The notes: generated by a model from the letters alone, not told the origin. Positions 1 to 7,779 are shown, counted from the stretch's first letter. The stretch: 9,272 bases of DNA from Hyphomicrobiales bacterium (GCA_016201085.1 JACQDO010000391.1:1-9272), one strand, 5' to 3'. Made by a program: numbers and translations.

Positions 1-255
1 CACATCACCTGCAACAAGAACGGCATCCCGTTCGATCCGGAAAAGCCCATGGTCACTTCCGGCATCCGGCTCGGCACGCCGGCCGGCACCACGCGCGGCT
101 TCGGCATCGCCGAATTCCGCCAGGTCGGCGACATGATCGTCGAGGTGCTCGACGTGCTGTCGCAAAAGCAGGCGCAAGAGGATTCGCTGGTCGAAGCTGC
201 GGTGCGCGACAAAGTGAAGGCATTGATTTCGCGTTTTCCGATTTATCAGGGCTGA
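1..255 (+). CDS. glyA: Serine hydroxymethyltransferase, C-terminal part (5'-truncated by window)
   Basis: This is the last 84 codons of the PLP enzyme that interconverts serine plus tetrahydrofolate with glycine plus 5,10-methylene-tetrahydrofolate in the cytoplasm, the main source of one-carbon units. The reading frame is open from base 1 to a TGA. The fragment contains the family segment [15 protein letters not shown], in which the Arg (fragment residue 23) corresponds to the conserved substrate-carboxylate-binding arginine. It is followed by the C-terminal helices, with [16 protein letters not shown] and the usual short tail. The PLP lysine and the rest of the enzyme lie upstream of the window. 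The ATG at 49 is an internal methionine, not a start. The next gene is nrdR, 164 bases on, after a palindromic repeat; glyA-nrdR-ribD order is common in alphaproteobacteria. Identification is very secure. Confidence 0.95.
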   Translation, partial: HITCNKNGIPFDPEKPMVTSGIRLGTPAGTTRGFGIAEFRQVGDMIVEVLDVLSQKQAQEDSLVEAAVRDKVKALISRFPIYQG

Positions 256-292
256 CCATTAATGGTCTCGAATGCAAGTGACGCCCTCTATT

Positions 293-389
293 CCGTCATC
301 CTGAGGTGGCCGCGCAGCGGCCCTCGAAGGATGAACGGCCCGGGCCGTCGCCCTTCGAGGCTCGCTGCGCTCGCACCTCAGGGTGACGG
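293..389. repeat. Palindromic intergenic repeat between glyA and nrdR
   Basis: A 97-base element is bounded by 16-base inverted arms: CCGTCATCCTGAGGTG at 293-308 and CACCTCAGGGTGACGG at 374-389, with one mismatch. Inner complementary blocks (CCTCGAAGG near 322-330 and CCTTCGAGG near 352-360) and a GGCCCGGGCC core suggest one long hairpin. Elements with this GTCATCCTGAGG-type arm are familiar as dispersed intergenic repeats in Bradyrhizobium-like genomes (recalled knowledge, not searched). It fills most of the gap and could act as a processing or termination structure for glyA, but no T-run follows it. It differs in sequence from the elements at 2086 and 6173. Confidence 0.75.
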
Positions 390-419
390 GTTGATTCAGA
401 GGAAGTAGGGGGCCAAGTC

Positions 420-902
420 ATGCGTTGCCCGAGTTGCGGTAGCCTCGACACGCAGGTGAAGGATTCGCGGCCGACCGAGGATTCGGCGGTGATCCGCCGC
501 CGCCGCGTGTGTCTCACCTGCAATTTCCGCTTCACCACCTTCGAGCGTGTGCAGTTGCGAGAACTCACCGTTATCAAGCGCAATAGCCGGCGCGTGCCGT
601 TCGATCGCGACAAGCTGATGCGCTCGGTGCAGATCGCGCTGCGCAAGCGGCCGGTCGATCCCGAGCGCATCGAGCAGGAGGTTTCCAAGATCGTGCGCGA
701 GCTGGAAAGCGGCGGCGAGAACGAGGTGTCCTCGGAGGCGATCGGCGAGGCGGTGATGGCGCATCTGCGCGAGCTCGACGACGTCGCCTATGTCCGTTTC
801 GCCTCGGTGTACCGCAATTTCCGCGAGGCCAAGGATTTCCGCGCCGCGCTCGACGAATTGTCGGGCGAGGAAGACACGCCCAAGGCGACCGCGCGCAAAT
901 GA
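420..902 (+). CDS. nrdR: Transcriptional repressor NrdR
   Basis: The 160-residue protein matches the usual NrdR length. NrdR represses ribonucleotide reductase operons, sensing (d)ATP through an ATP-cone. The N-terminal zinc ribbon is complete: Cys3, Cys6, Cys31 and Cys34, with the DSRPTED segment and an Arg stretch (26-29) between the pairs. The ATP-cone follows at about residues 49-139, with [16 protein letters not shown] and the ending [13 protein letters not shown] typical of the family. The C-terminal 20 residues are a charged tail. A GGGGG stretch at 408-412 lies 7 bases before the ATG and can serve as ribosome binding site. The stop overlaps the ribD start (ATGA), so the two are probably translationally coupled. 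I saw no paired NrdR-box sequence in the upstream gap. nrdR next to ribD is a common bacterial arrangement. Confidence 0.97.
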   Translation: MRCPSCGSLDTQVKDSRPTEDSAVIRRRRVCLTCNFRFTTFERVQLRELTVIKRNSRRVPFDRDKLMRSVQIALRKRPVDPERIEQEVSKIVRELESGGENEVSSEAIGEAVMAHLRELDDVAYVRFASVYRNFREAKDFRAALDELSGEEDTPKATARK

Positions 903-2059
903 ACGACCCCGTCACGCCAGAACCGGCGGCCAGCGCCGCACCCGCCACCGCGGCAGCAACGAGCGCCGACGACGCCCGCTTCATGGCGCTCGCCTTCACG
1001 CTCGGCCGCCGTAATCTCGGCCACACTTGGCCGAACCCGGCGGTCGGCAGCGTGATCGTCAAGGACGGCATCATTCTGGCGCGCGGCTGGACGCAAGCCG
1101 GTGGCCGCCCGCACGCCGAGATGGAAGCGCTGCGCCGCGCCAAGAAAGTCCCGCAGGGTCTGCAAGGCGCCACCATGTACGTGACGCTGGAGCCGTGCTC
1201 GCATCAGGGCAAGACGCCGCCCTGCGCCGACGCCATCATCAAGGCTGGTATTGCGCGCGTGGTATCGGCGCTGGAGGATCCCAACCCGGAAGTGGCCGGC
1301 AAGGGCCATGAGAAATTGCGCACCAAGGGCATCGCGGTCGATGTGGGCCTAGGCGCCGACGAGGCGCGCCGTGTCCATGTCGGCCACATTACGCGCATGC
1401 AGAAGGCGCGGCCCTTTGTAACGCTCAAGCTCGCGCTCTCCGCCGACGGCAAAGTTGGCCTTGCCGGCCGCAAGCCGGTGGCAATCAGCGGCGAGGCCGC
1501 GCGCACGCGCGTGTTCCAGATGCGCAGCGCCAGCGACGCCATCCTGGTCGGCATCGGCACCGTGCGGTCGGACAATCCGCATCTGACATGCCGGCTGCCC
1601 GGCATGGACGAGCGCTCGCCGGTGCGCGTGGTGCTCGATGCCAATTTACGGCTGCCGCTGGCGACCGCGGTGGTGGCGACGGTGCGCGAGACGCCGACCT
1701 GGGTGTTCACTTCGCGCAAGCCCTCGGCGATCGCCGAGGATATTTTGCAGCAGAAGGGCTGCCAGGTGTTCCGCGTCGACGACACCGACGGCAAGCTCGA
1801 TCTCGACGCCGTGCTGAAAATTCTCGTCGAGCAGGGCATCACCCGGCTGATGGTGGAGGGCGGCCCGACGGTGGCGGCGAGTTTCGTCGGCGCCGATCTG
1901 GTCGACGCGGCGGTGTTGCTGCGCTCGGAGAAGACCATCGGCGAGGACGGCATCGACGCGCTCGAGGGCATGCCGCTCGCAGCGCTCACCGAGCGCCTGC
2001 AAGCGCGCGGCAGCGAGCGGCTCGGTGGCGATACCATCGAACATTACGAGCGGACGTGA
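899..2059 (+). CDS. ribD: Bifunctional riboflavin biosynthesis deaminase/reductase RibD
   Basis: The 386-residue protein carries out two successive steps of riboflavin synthesis: deamination of the pyrimidine made from GTP, then NADPH-dependent reduction of its ribosyl group. The deaminase domain (about 25-160) shows [11 protein letters not shown], the zinc-binding/catalytic HAE at 72-74, and [11 protein letters not shown] with zinc ligands Cys100 and Cys109. The reductase domain (about 173-380) shows [25 protein letters not shown] and [12 protein letters not shown], as in complete RibD proteins. The ATG at 899 overlaps the nrdR stop. A later ATG at residue 29 would cut into the conserved start of the deaminase domain, so the first start is preferred. 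Residues 5-24 are an Ala/Pro/Thr-rich extension of no evident function. The 184 bases to ribE are largely a palindromic repeat. Confidence 0.97.
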   Translation: MNDPVTPEPAASAAPATAAATSADDARFMALAFTLGRRNLGHTWPNPAVGSVIVKDGIILARGWTQAGGRPHAEMEALRRAKKVPQGLQGATMYVTLEPCSHQGKTPPCADAIIKAGIARVVSALEDPNPEVAGKGHEKLRTKGIAVDVGLGADEARRVHVGHITRMQKARPFVTLKLALSADGKVGLAGRKPVAISGEAARTRVFQMRSASDAILVGIGTVRSDNPHLTCRLPGMDERSPVRVVLDANLRLPLATAVVATVRETPTWVFTSRKPSAIAEDILQQKGCQVFRVDDTDGKLDLDAVLKILVEQGITRLMVEGGPTVAASFVGADLVDAAVLLRSEKTIGEDGIDALEGMPLAALTERLQARGSERLGGDTIEHYERT

Positions 2060-2085
2060 ACGTGTATCGTCACCGAGCTCTCTTT

Positions 2086-2230
2086 CGTTCCCCGGGCGCA
2101 GCGCAGCACGAGCGCAGCGAAGTGGTGCGCTGCAGACCCGGGGTCGTTACGCGTTCGGAATTTGTAAAGACCCCGGATCAGCGTCGCACCACTCCGCTAT
2201 CGCTACGTGCTGCGACGCATCCGGGGCACG
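2086..2230. repeat. Two-hairpin palindromic repeat inside the riboflavin operon (ribD-ribE)
   Basis: A 145-base element has near-perfect terminal inverted repeats, CGTTCCCCGG (2086-2095) and CCGGGGCACG (2221-2230), with one mismatch. It contains two imperfect hairpins. The first is 2090-2143: CCCCGGG pairs with CCCGGGG, and GCAGCGCAGCAC pairs with GTGGTGCGCTGC with one mismatch. The second is 2171-2226: CCCCGGAT pairs with ATCCGGGG, and GCGTCGCA pairs with TGCGACGC. The element at 6173-6300 has the same layout and shares words such as GCAGCACGA. It ends only about 5 bases before the ribE ribosome binding site GGAGG (2235-2239). Confidence 0.85.
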
Positions 2231-2243
2231 TGGCGGAGGCTTA

Positions 2244-2849
2244 ATGTTCACCGGCATCGTCACCGATCTGGGCGAAGTGCGTTCGGTCAAGCCGCGCGCC
2301 GACAACCTGCATCGCATCACCATCTATAGCCGCTATCCGCGCGCCGACATCGCGCAGGGCGCCTCCATCGCCTGTTCCGGCGTCTGCCTCACCGTGGTCG
2401 ATACCGGCGAGGAGGACGGCCGCGGCTGGTTCGCGGTCGACGCGGCGGCGGAGACCCTGGCGATCACCGGCGTCGGCCGCTGGCGGCACGGCAGCCGCGT
2501 CAACCTGGAGCGCGCGCTCAAAGTCGGCGACGAGCTGGGCGGCCACATCGTTTCCGGCCATGTCGACGGCCTCGCCACGGTCATTTCGCGCGAGGACCTG
2601 ACCGACATGGCGCGCTTCGTGCTGCGCGCGCCGCATGCGCTCGCCCGCTTCATCGCGCCCAAGGGGTCGGTGGCGCTCGACGGCGTTTCGCTCACGGTCA
2701 ATACGGTCGATGGCGACGATTTCTCGGTGCTGATCATCCCTCACACGCTCGGCGTGACAACGTTCGGCGCGCTCGCCGAGGGCTCCGACGTTAACCTCGA
2801 AATCGACACCATGGCGCGTTATGCGGCAAGGTTGATGGACAGCAAATAG
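2244..2849 (+). CDS. ribE: Riboflavin synthase (alpha subunit)
   Basis: The 201-residue enzyme dismutates two 6,7-dimethyl-8-ribityllumazines to riboflavin plus the pyrimidine that RibH reuses. The start at MFTGIV is diagnostic; longer in-frame extensions upstream run through the repeat and are not coding. GGAGG at 2235-2239 lies 4 bases before the ATG. Two homologous beta-barrel halves are visible. The first (1-95) has SGVCLTV at 45-51. The second (96-190) has [11 protein letters not shown] at 99-109, [13 protein letters not shown] at 141-153 and [10 protein letters not shown] at 165-174. The ending [11 protein letters not shown] is also typical. The length is normal for the family. Some genomes name this gene ribC. 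The gap of 61 bases to ribH holds no obvious terminator, so co-transcription with ribH is likely. No FMN riboswitch is seen upstream. Confidence 0.97.
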   Translation: MFTGIVTDLGEVRSVKPRADNLHRITIYSRYPRADIAQGASIACSGVCLTVVDTGEEDGRGWFAVDAAAETLAITGVGRWRHGSRVNLERALKVGDELGGHIVSGHVDGLATVISREDLTDMARFVLRAPHALARFIAPKGSVALDGVSLTVNTVDGDDFSVLIIPHTLGVTTFGALAEGSDVNLEIDTMARYAARLMDSK

Positions 2850-2910
2850 CGCTCTTGTTCCCCCCGCGCGCGCTTGCTACCACGCGGCCGAAACAAGGAA
2901 CCGTCGGGAC

Positions 2911-3408
2911 ATGGCCAAGAAGACAAGCGCGCCTAAAAAAGACAACAAGCGCGGCAAGCAAGACGCTAAACCGCGCATGCTGATCGTGGAGGCGCGCTTC
3001 TACGAGCATATCGCCGATGCACTGCTGGCCGGCGCCACCCGCGTGCTGGACGAGGCCGGCGCCACTTACGAGCGCATCTCGGTGCCGGGCGCGCTGGAAG
3101 TGCCGGCGGCCATCGCGTTTGCCGTCGCCGCCGCCAAACGCAAACCTTACGACGGCGTGGTGGCGCTCGGCTGCGTGATCCAGGGCGAGACCTATCATTT
3201 CGAGCTGGTGTCGAACGAGTCGGCGCGCGGCCTGATGGATTTGGCGATCCAGCAGCAGCTCGCCATCGGCAACGGCATCCTCACCGTCGACAACGAAGCG
3301 CAGGCGCTCGCCCGCTCCACCGCCGACGAGCGCAACAAGGGCGCCTCCGCCGCGCGCGCCGCCCTCGCCATGGTCGCGCTCAAGCGCCGGCTCGCGAGTC
3401 AAAAATGA
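2911..3408 (+). CDS. ribH: 6,7-dimethyl-8-ribityllumazine synthase
   Basis: The 165-residue enzyme condenses the ribitylaminopyrimidine from the RibD branch with 3,4-dihydroxy-2-butanone 4-phosphate to give lumazine, the substrate of RibE. Motifs in order: [13 protein letters not shown] (24-36), the ribityl-binding PGALEVP (59-65), [12 protein letters not shown] (87-98) with catalytic His96, SNES (101-104), and [15 protein letters not shown] (121-135) with the usual TxxxxxQAxxR pattern. Residues 1-22 are a Lys/Arg-rich extension (7 Lys, 2 Arg) preceding the conserved core. The Met at residue 23 is an alternative start, but AAGGAA at 2895-2900 favours 2911. The dihydroxybutanone phosphate supplier (ribB or ribBA) is not in this window. 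The stop overlaps the nusB start as ATGA, suggesting coupling. Confidence 0.97.
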   Translation: MAKKTSAPKKDNKRGKQDAKPRMLIVEARFYEHIADALLAGATRVLDEAGATYERISVPGALEVPAAIAFAVAAAKRKPYDGVVALGCVIQGETYHFELVSNESARGLMDLAIQQQLAIGNGILTVDNEAQALARSTADERNKGASAARAALAMVALKRRLASQK

Positions 3409-3896
3409 CCCGCGGCGCGCCAGCGGGCGACAGCGAGGCGCGCAAGGCCAATAAGCGCGGCGCCGCCCGTCTGGCCGCCGTGCAGGCGCTCTACCAGATG
3501 GACCTCGCCGGCACCGGCCTCAACGAGATCCTCGCCGAGTTCGAAAGCCACTGGCTCGGCCGCGAGGTCGAGGGCGCGCAATATCTCCCCGCCGAGGCGG
3601 CCTTCTTCCGCGACATCGTTTCCGGCGTGGTGCGCGAACAGCGCCAGCTCGACCCATTGATCGACGCGGCGCTGGCGAAGAGCTGGCCGCTCAAGCGCAT
3701 CGAAGCGGTACTGCGCGCCGCGCTGCGCGCCGGCGCCTACGAGCTCGACCATCGCCGCGACGTGCCGGCGCGCGTGGTAGTGTCGGAATATGCCGACGTC
3801 GCCGCCGCCTTTGTCGAGCGCGACGAGACCGGCATGGTCAATGCCGTGCTCGACCAGCTGGCGCGCTCCATGCGCGCGGCCGAGTTCACTGGGTGA
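3405..3896 (+). CDS. nusB: Transcription antitermination factor NusB
   Basis: The 163-residue all-helical RNA-binding protein pairs with NusE (ribosomal protein S10) on boxA RNA to form the antitermination complex used on rRNA operons. Family features: the Arg-rich N-terminal [18 protein letters not shown] (17-34) that forms the RNA-binding face, a middle segment [20 protein letters not shown] (67-86), [21 protein letters not shown] (94-114), [14 protein letters not shown] (124-137) and the ending [11 protein letters not shown] (144-154). The start is fixed by ATGA overlap with ribH. ribH-nusB-thiL order is widespread, and the role in riboflavin synthesis is none; the genes simply share an operon. 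thiL follows after 4 bases. Confidence 0.95.
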   Translation: MTRGAPAGDSEARKANKRGAARLAAVQALYQMDLAGTGLNEILAEFESHWLGREVEGAQYLPAEAAFFRDIVSGVVREQRQLDPLIDAALAKSWPLKRIEAVLRAALRAGAYELDHRRDVPARVVVSEYADVAAAFVERDETGMVNAVLDQLARSMRAAEFTG

Positions 3897-3900
3897 TGTC

Positions 3901-4893
3901 ATGGCCAAGCCGAACGACAAGCTGTCGGCCGAGGATCGTCTGATCGCGCGGTTCTTCCAGCCGCTCGCCACCCATCCGGGAGCGCTTGGTTTGTCGGACG
4001 ACGCCGCCTTCATCGCGCCGCCGGCGGGCTGCGACCTGGTGCTCAAGACCGACGCCATCATCGGCGGCGTGCATTTCTTCGCCGAGGACTCGGCGCGCGA
4101 GGTGGCGCGCAAGGCGCTGCGCGTGAACCTGTCCGACTTGGCCGCCAAGGGCGCAACGCCGCTCGGCTTCCTGCTGTCGCTGGCGCTGCCGAAGGAGATC
4201 GGCGACGACTGGCTCGGCGCCTTCGCGGACGGCCTGCACGCCGATGCCGTTGAGTTCGGCTGTCCGCTGTTCGGCGGCGACACCGACCGTACGCCCGGCC
4301 CGGTGACGATTTCGATCGCCATGTTCGGCAGCGTGCCGCAAGGTTCGATGGTGCGTCGCGCCGGCGCCAAGCCAGGCGACCGTGTGTTCGTGAGCGGCAC
4401 CATTGGTGACGCTTCGCTGGGCTTGGCCTTGCGCAAGGGTGCCGACTGGAAACTCAGCGCCGCGCAGCGCCAGCATCTTGCCGCGCGCTATCTGCTGCCG
4501 CAGCCGCGCAATGCGCTGGCGGAGGCCGTGCGCACGCATGCTTCCGCCGCCATGGATGTGTCGGACGGGCTGGCTGGCGATCTCGCCAAGCTTTGCCGGG
4601 TGTCGGGCATGGCGTCCGAAATCGCCGTCGCGCAAGTGCCGCTGTCGGACGCGGCGCGCGCGGTTATCGCCGCCGCGCCGGCGATGCTGGAAACCGCGCT
4701 GACCGGCGGCGACGATTACGAGGTGCTCTGCACCGTGCCGCCGGCGAAGGCGGCCTCTTTCCGCGCGGCGGCGCAGGCCGTCAATGTCCCGGTCAGCGAG
4801 ATCGGCGTTATCGTGGAAGGCGAGGGCGCCCGCTTCGTCGGCGCCGACGGCCAGGCGCTCGCTTTCAAGCGCGCTTCCTTCAGTCATTTTTAA
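3901..4893 (+). CDS. thiL: Thiamine-monophosphate kinase
   Basis: The 330-residue enzyme phosphorylates thiamine monophosphate with ATP to thiamine diphosphate, the last step of the de novo pathway. It belongs to the PurM/SelD-like ATP-binding superfamily. Motifs: LSDDAAFI (31-38, the place of the usual GDDAA), the substrate-binding TDAIIGGVHF (50-59), NLSDLAAKGATP (76-87), FGGDTDRTPG (124-133), MDVSDGLAGDLAKL (218-231) and GGDDYEVL (269-276). The C-terminal SFSHF matches the aromatic His-Phe ending seen in ThiL proteins. The ATG at 3901 follows the nusB stop by 4 bases with only a weak upstream GGGTGA, suggesting reinitiation after nusB. A longer in-frame start at 3790 would lie within nusB and is rejected. 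The only notable substitution is Ser for the first Gly of the GDD motif. Confidence 0.96.
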   Translation: MAKPNDKLSAEDRLIARFFQPLATHPGALGLSDDAAFIAPPAGCDLVLKTDAIIGGVHFFAEDSAREVARKALRVNLSDLAAKGATPLGFLLSLALPKEIGDDWLGAFADGLHADAVEFGCPLFGGDTDRTPGPVTISIAMFGSVPQGSMVRRAGAKPGDRVFVSGTIGDASLGLALRKGADWKLSAAQRQHLAARYLLPQPRNALAEAVRTHASAAMDVSDGLAGDLAKLCRVSGMASEIAVAQVPLSDAARAVIAAAPAMLETALTGGDDYEVLCTVPPAKAASFRAAAQAVNVPVSEIGVIVEGEGARFVGADGQALAFKRASFSHF

Positions 4894-4936
4894 GCTACAC
4901 TGTGCCAAACGAAAAACGTCGGGAGCGAACAAGCGC

Positions 4937-6160
4937 ATGCGCGACATGACAAAACCGGCGGCCCTGCCGGTCGGGCAAAATCCCAACTTCGACAGGCATC
5001 ACAAGCGCTTCCCGACCACCGCCTGGATGCGCACGGAGGCGCCGCGCCACGTGCCGCGTTTTGCGTTTGAGTATGGCGACACCGGCGCCGGCAACGATGT
5101 CGGCATCGCGCACAACTGGAGCGCCTTCGACAATATCAAGATCGTGCCGCGCTATGGCGTGATGCCGACGCTGCCGCCGGTCGAGGTCAAGCTGTTCGGC
5201 ACGCGCTACGCGGCGCCGATCGGCATCGCGCCGATGGGCGGGCCGTCGCTGGTGTGGCCGGGCGCCGATCTGTTGATGGCGAAGGCGGCGCAGCGCGCGC
5301 GCATTCCCTACACGCTCAGCGTCGCCGGCGGCGCCACTATCGAAGATGCCGCCGCCGCCGCGCCCGATGTGTTCTGGCTGCAGCTCTATCGGTTCTGGCA
5401 CGACGAGCACAAGATCGGTTTCGATCTGATGCGGCGCGCCAAGGCCGCCGGCGTGAAGGTGCTCACACTCACGCTCGACGTGCCGGTGCGCACCACGCGC
5501 TCACGCGAAACTTATGCCGGGCTGGCCGGCGAGTTCCGTCCCAATCTGCGCATGTTGTATGAAATGACCGTCCGGCCGCGCTGGCTGCTCGCGCTGCTGC
5601 GCAACGGCTATCCGCGCTTCGCCACCATCAGCGAATACGCGCCGCCGGGCGCCGGCACCAACGAGATCATCAAGTTCGCGCGCGCCAATATGGGCGGCGC
5701 ATTCTCTTGGGAAGAGGTCAAGCGTTATCGCGACGCCTGGAAGGGTCCGATGACGGTGAAAGGAATTTTGCATCCCAAGGACGCCGAAAAGGCGGTGGCG
5801 CTCGGCATCGACGGCATCTGGCTGTCGAACCACGGTGGCCGCCAGATCGAGGCGCTGACGCCGTCGATCGATTGCCTGCCCGCCATCGTGGCGGCGGTCG
5901 GCAAGAAAGCCACCATCCTGCTCGACAGCGGCATCCGCAGCGGCCAGGACGTGATGCGCGCGCTGGCGCTCGGCGCCGACGCGGCCTTTGCCGGCAAGTC
6001 GTTTTTGTGGGCGGTGGCGGCCATCGGCGACGAGGGCCCCGACCAGCTCATCGACCTCTATATCGACGAGCTGCGCGCTTCTCTCGGCCAGATCGGCGCC
6101 CACTCGCCGGCCGAGGCCCGCAAGGCGAAAATCCTGCATCCGGGGGCGGTGAAGTTTTAG
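4937..6160 (+). CDS. FMN-dependent alpha-hydroxy acid dehydrogenase (L-lactate/mandelate dehydrogenase type)
   Basis: The 407-residue TIM-barrel flavoprotein belongs to the family that oxidises L-2-hydroxyacids to 2-oxoacids using FMN. The active-site signature SNHGGRQ is at 297-303, giving catalytic His299 and substrate-binding Arg302. Other family elements are FEYGDTGAGND (44-54), PIGIAPMGG (94-102), WLQLY (147-151, with Gln149 and Tyr151), TLDVPVRTTRSRE (179-191), the FMN-contacting Lys275 in VKGIL, and the phosphate-binding DSGIRSG (330-336) followed by GADAAFAGKSFLW. Residues about 190-250 form an insertion with RPRWLLALLRNGYPRFA, which resembles the loop that anchors bacterial lactate and mandelate dehydrogenases to the membrane. 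This favours a quinone-linked dehydrogenase over a soluble oxidase (inference). GGGAG at 4921-4925 supports the ATG at 4937 over the one at 4946. The substrate cannot be told from sequence alone. The gap to thiL is 43 bases, so read-through is possible. Confidence 0.9.
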   Translation: MRDMTKPAALPVGQNPNFDRHHKRFPTTAWMRTEAPRHVPRFAFEYGDTGAGNDVGIAHNWSAFDNIKIVPRYGVMPTLPPVEVKLFGTRYAAPIGIAPMGGPSLVWPGADLLMAKAAQRARIPYTLSVAGGATIEDAAAAAPDVFWLQLYRFWHDEHKIGFDLMRRAKAAGVKVLTLTLDVPVRTTRSRETYAGLAGEFRPNLRMLYEMTVRPRWLLALLRNGYPRFATISEYAPPGAGTNEIIKFARANMGGAFSWEEVKRYRDAWKGPMTVKGILHPKDAEKAVALGIDGIWLSNHGGRQIEALTPSIDCLPAIVAAVGKKATILLDSGIRSGQDVMRALALGADAAFAGKSFLWAVAAIGDEGPDQLIDLYIDELRASLGQIGAHSPAEARKAKILHPGAVKF

Positions 6161-6172
6161 GGGCTAGACTTC

Positions 6173-6300
6173 GTGTCCCGGACGCGGTGCAGCACGAAGT
6201 GATGCACCGCTGATCCGGGCCCCAGGGGCCACAAAGACTGGGTCCCGGTTCTGCAGCGCACCGTTCCGCTGCGCTCCACGCTGCGCTGCGCCCGGGACAC
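6173..6300. repeat. Two-hairpin palindromic repeat, same family as the ribD-ribE element
   Basis: A 128-base element has perfect 9-base terminal inverted repeats, GTGTCCCGG (6173-6181) and CCGGGACAC (6292-6300). The left hairpin pairs GCGGTGCA with TGCACCGC and CCCGGA with TCCGGG, closing near 6219. The right hairpin pairs GTCCCGG with CCGGGAC and GCAGCGCA with TGCGCTGC. A small GGCCCC/GGGGCC palindrome separates them. Layout and words match the 2086-2230 copy. It begins 12 bases after the dehydrogenase stop and may double as a transcript 3'-end structure, but no T-run follows. Confidence 0.85.
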
Positions 6301-6386
6301 GCCGGCATCCCAGCCCTGCATCCCCGGTAGTGGCGGTATCCTTCGGCGCCCGGTAAAGAGAGAAGAAATTTCCCGGGAATCGCCTC

Positions 6387-7607
6387 ATGTCGGCCGTCGC
6401 CGAGCCAATATTGCACGCGCATATCGACGACCACCTGGCGCGCCGCAACGCCATGGTGCTGGCGGTGGCGCAGGCGCTGGCCGGCGGCAACAACACCGTG
6501 ATCGTGTCGACCGCCTCAATCGTCGGCGCCGTGCTGGCGCCCGACAAGGGCCTGGCCACGCTGCCGATCACCTGCATGGTCATCGGCATGTGGCTCGGCA
6601 CGCTGCCGGTCGGCTTCCTGGCCAAGCGCTTCGGCCGCCGCTTCGCGCTGCAGGCCGGATCGCTGTTCGGCATGCTGTCCGGCGTGATTTCCTACAGCGC
6701 GGTGATGCAGGGCAATTTCTGGCTGCTGCTGATCGGCACCTTCTGCGGCGGGCTCTATGCCGCCGCGCATAACTCCTACCGCTTCGCCGCCGCCGACACC
6801 GCCAGCGAAGCCTACCGGCCCAAGGTGGTGTCCTGGGTTTTGGCCGGCGGCGTGTTCGCGGCGGTGATTGGGCCGCAGCTCGTCATCTTCACCAAGGATC
6901 TGCTGTCGCCGCACATGTTCGCCGCCAGCTATCTCGGCCAATCGGCCTGCGCCGTGCTGGCCGCCATCGTGTTGATGTTCGTCAAGGTGCCGCCGGTCGC
7001 GCCCGAGCGCATCGAGCGGCCGCGCCCGCTGCTGACGATCGTGCAGGCGCCGCGTTTTATCGTCGCCGTCGCCTGCGGCGTGGCGAGCTACGCCATGATG
7101 AACATGATCATGACCTCGGCGCCGCTCGCCATGGTCGGCTGCGGCCATTCGGTGACCGACGCCACACTCGGCATCCAGTGGCACGTGCTGGCGATGTATG
7201 CGCCGAGCTTCGTCACCGGCAGCCTGATCGCGCGCTTCGGCGTCGAGCGCATCACCGGCATCGGCCTCGCTTTGGTCGGACTGGCCGGCGTCGTCGGCAT
7301 CGCCGGCATTTCGGTGGCGCATTTCTGGACCTTGCTGGTGTTGCTCGGGCTGGGCTGGAACCTGGCCTTCATCGGCGCCACCACCATGGTGACGCAGTGC
7401 CACCGGCCCGACGAGCGCAACAAGGTGCAGGCGTTCAACGATTTCCTCATTTTCGGCAGCATGGCTTTGAGCTCGTTCTCGTCCGGCCAGTTGCTGGAAT
7501 ATGTCGGCTGGACCGCGATCAACGAGGTGATCTTCCCGACCATCTTCGTGGCCGGTGCCATGCTGGTGTGGCTGGCTTTGCGAAAGCGAGCCGGGGCTGC
7601 GGTTTAA
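6387..7607 (+). CDS. MFS family transporter, 12 predicted transmembrane helices
   Basis: The 406-residue integral membrane protein is of the major facilitator superfamily. Hydrophobic segments lie roughly at 24-48, 56-78, 87-106, 110-130, 147-167, 180-200, 223-243, 262-282, 288-308, 313-337, 352-370 and 378-397. A central polar linker (201-222) carries a run of Pro and Arg. The loop between helices 2 and 3 has GFLAKRFGRRFAL (76-88), a form of the MFS motif A (GxLaDrxGRkxxl). A second copy, SLIARFGVERITGIG, follows helix 8. The N-terminal 20 residues are cytosolic and contain several His and Asp. GGGA at 6375-6378 is a plausible ribosome binding site for the ATG at 6387. The substrate is unknown. 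Position after a 2-hydroxyacid dehydrogenase hints at organic-acid or drug transport, but a repeat of 128 bases separates them, so this is weak. Confidence 0.9.
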   Translation: MSAVAEPILHAHIDDHLARRNAMVLAVAQALAGGNNTVIVSTASIVGAVLAPDKGLATLPITCMVIGMWLGTLPVGFLAKRFGRRFALQAGSLFGMLSGVISYSAVMQGNFWLLLIGTFCGGLYAAAHNSYRFAAADTASEAYRPKVVSWVLAGGVFAAVIGPQLVIFTKDLLSPHMFAASYLGQSACAVLAAIVLMFVKVPPVAPERIERPRPLLTIVQAPRFIVAVACGVASYAMMNMIMTSAPLAMVGCGHSVTDATLGIQWHVLAMYAPSFVTGSLIARFGVERITGIGLALVGLAGVVGIAGISVAHFWTLLVLLGLGWNLAFIGATTMVTQCHRPDERNKVQAFNDFLIFGSMALSSFSSGQLLEYVGWTAINEVIFPTIFVAGAMLVWLALRKRAGAAV

Positions 7608-7676
7608 TAATCTTTGTTTCCAATCGGTTTCAGGTCAGCCGGTAGATTTTGCTTCGCTCAATCCAACTACAGATAT

Positions 7677-7702
7677 TGTCCGCTTTGCTCCGAAAGCGAC
7701 CG
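7677..7702. repeat. Short repeated word with hairpin, copy 1 (copy 2 at 8467-8492)
   Basis: The 26-base stretch here agrees with 8467-8492 at 22 positions. Both begin TGTCCGCT and contain GCTCC followed by AAAGCG. In this copy CGCTTT and AAAGCG form a perfect 6-base stem. The two copies flank the TPR gene on either side. This may be a remnant of a dispersed intergenic repeat rather than a functional site. Confidence 0.4.
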
Positions 7703-7742
7703 AATGATTGCGGCGCTGCGAAGGCCGCTAAGTGCCAAAAAC

Positions 7743-7779
7743 GTCATTCGCCGTTCCAAGCTTACGAGCCACGAATGAC
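7743..7779. repeat. Inverted repeat, 8-base perfect arms
   Basis: GTCATTCG at 7743-7750 and CGAATGAC at 7772-7779 are perfectly complementary with a 21-base spacer. They lie in the gap between the convergent MFS and TPR genes. Arms starting GTCATTC are common in rhizobial intergenic palindromes, so a decayed repeat element is as likely as a transcript-end structure. Confidence 0.45.

Noticed and set aside
2025..2243. Upstream in-frame extension of ribE
   Set aside because: It runs through the palindromic repeat and the end of ribD. The family start MFTGIV with GGAGG before it fixes the start at 2244.
2060..2243. Possible FMN riboswitch before ribE
   Set aside because: The sequence is accounted for by the two-hairpin repeat, and the conserved RFN blocks are not visible.
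3399..4436. Long - strand frame opposite nusB and thiL (also 3886-4986, 5501-6139 and 6516-7403)
   Set aside because: Long antisense frames are expected in high-GC genes with strong third-position bias. The + strand products are clear family members.
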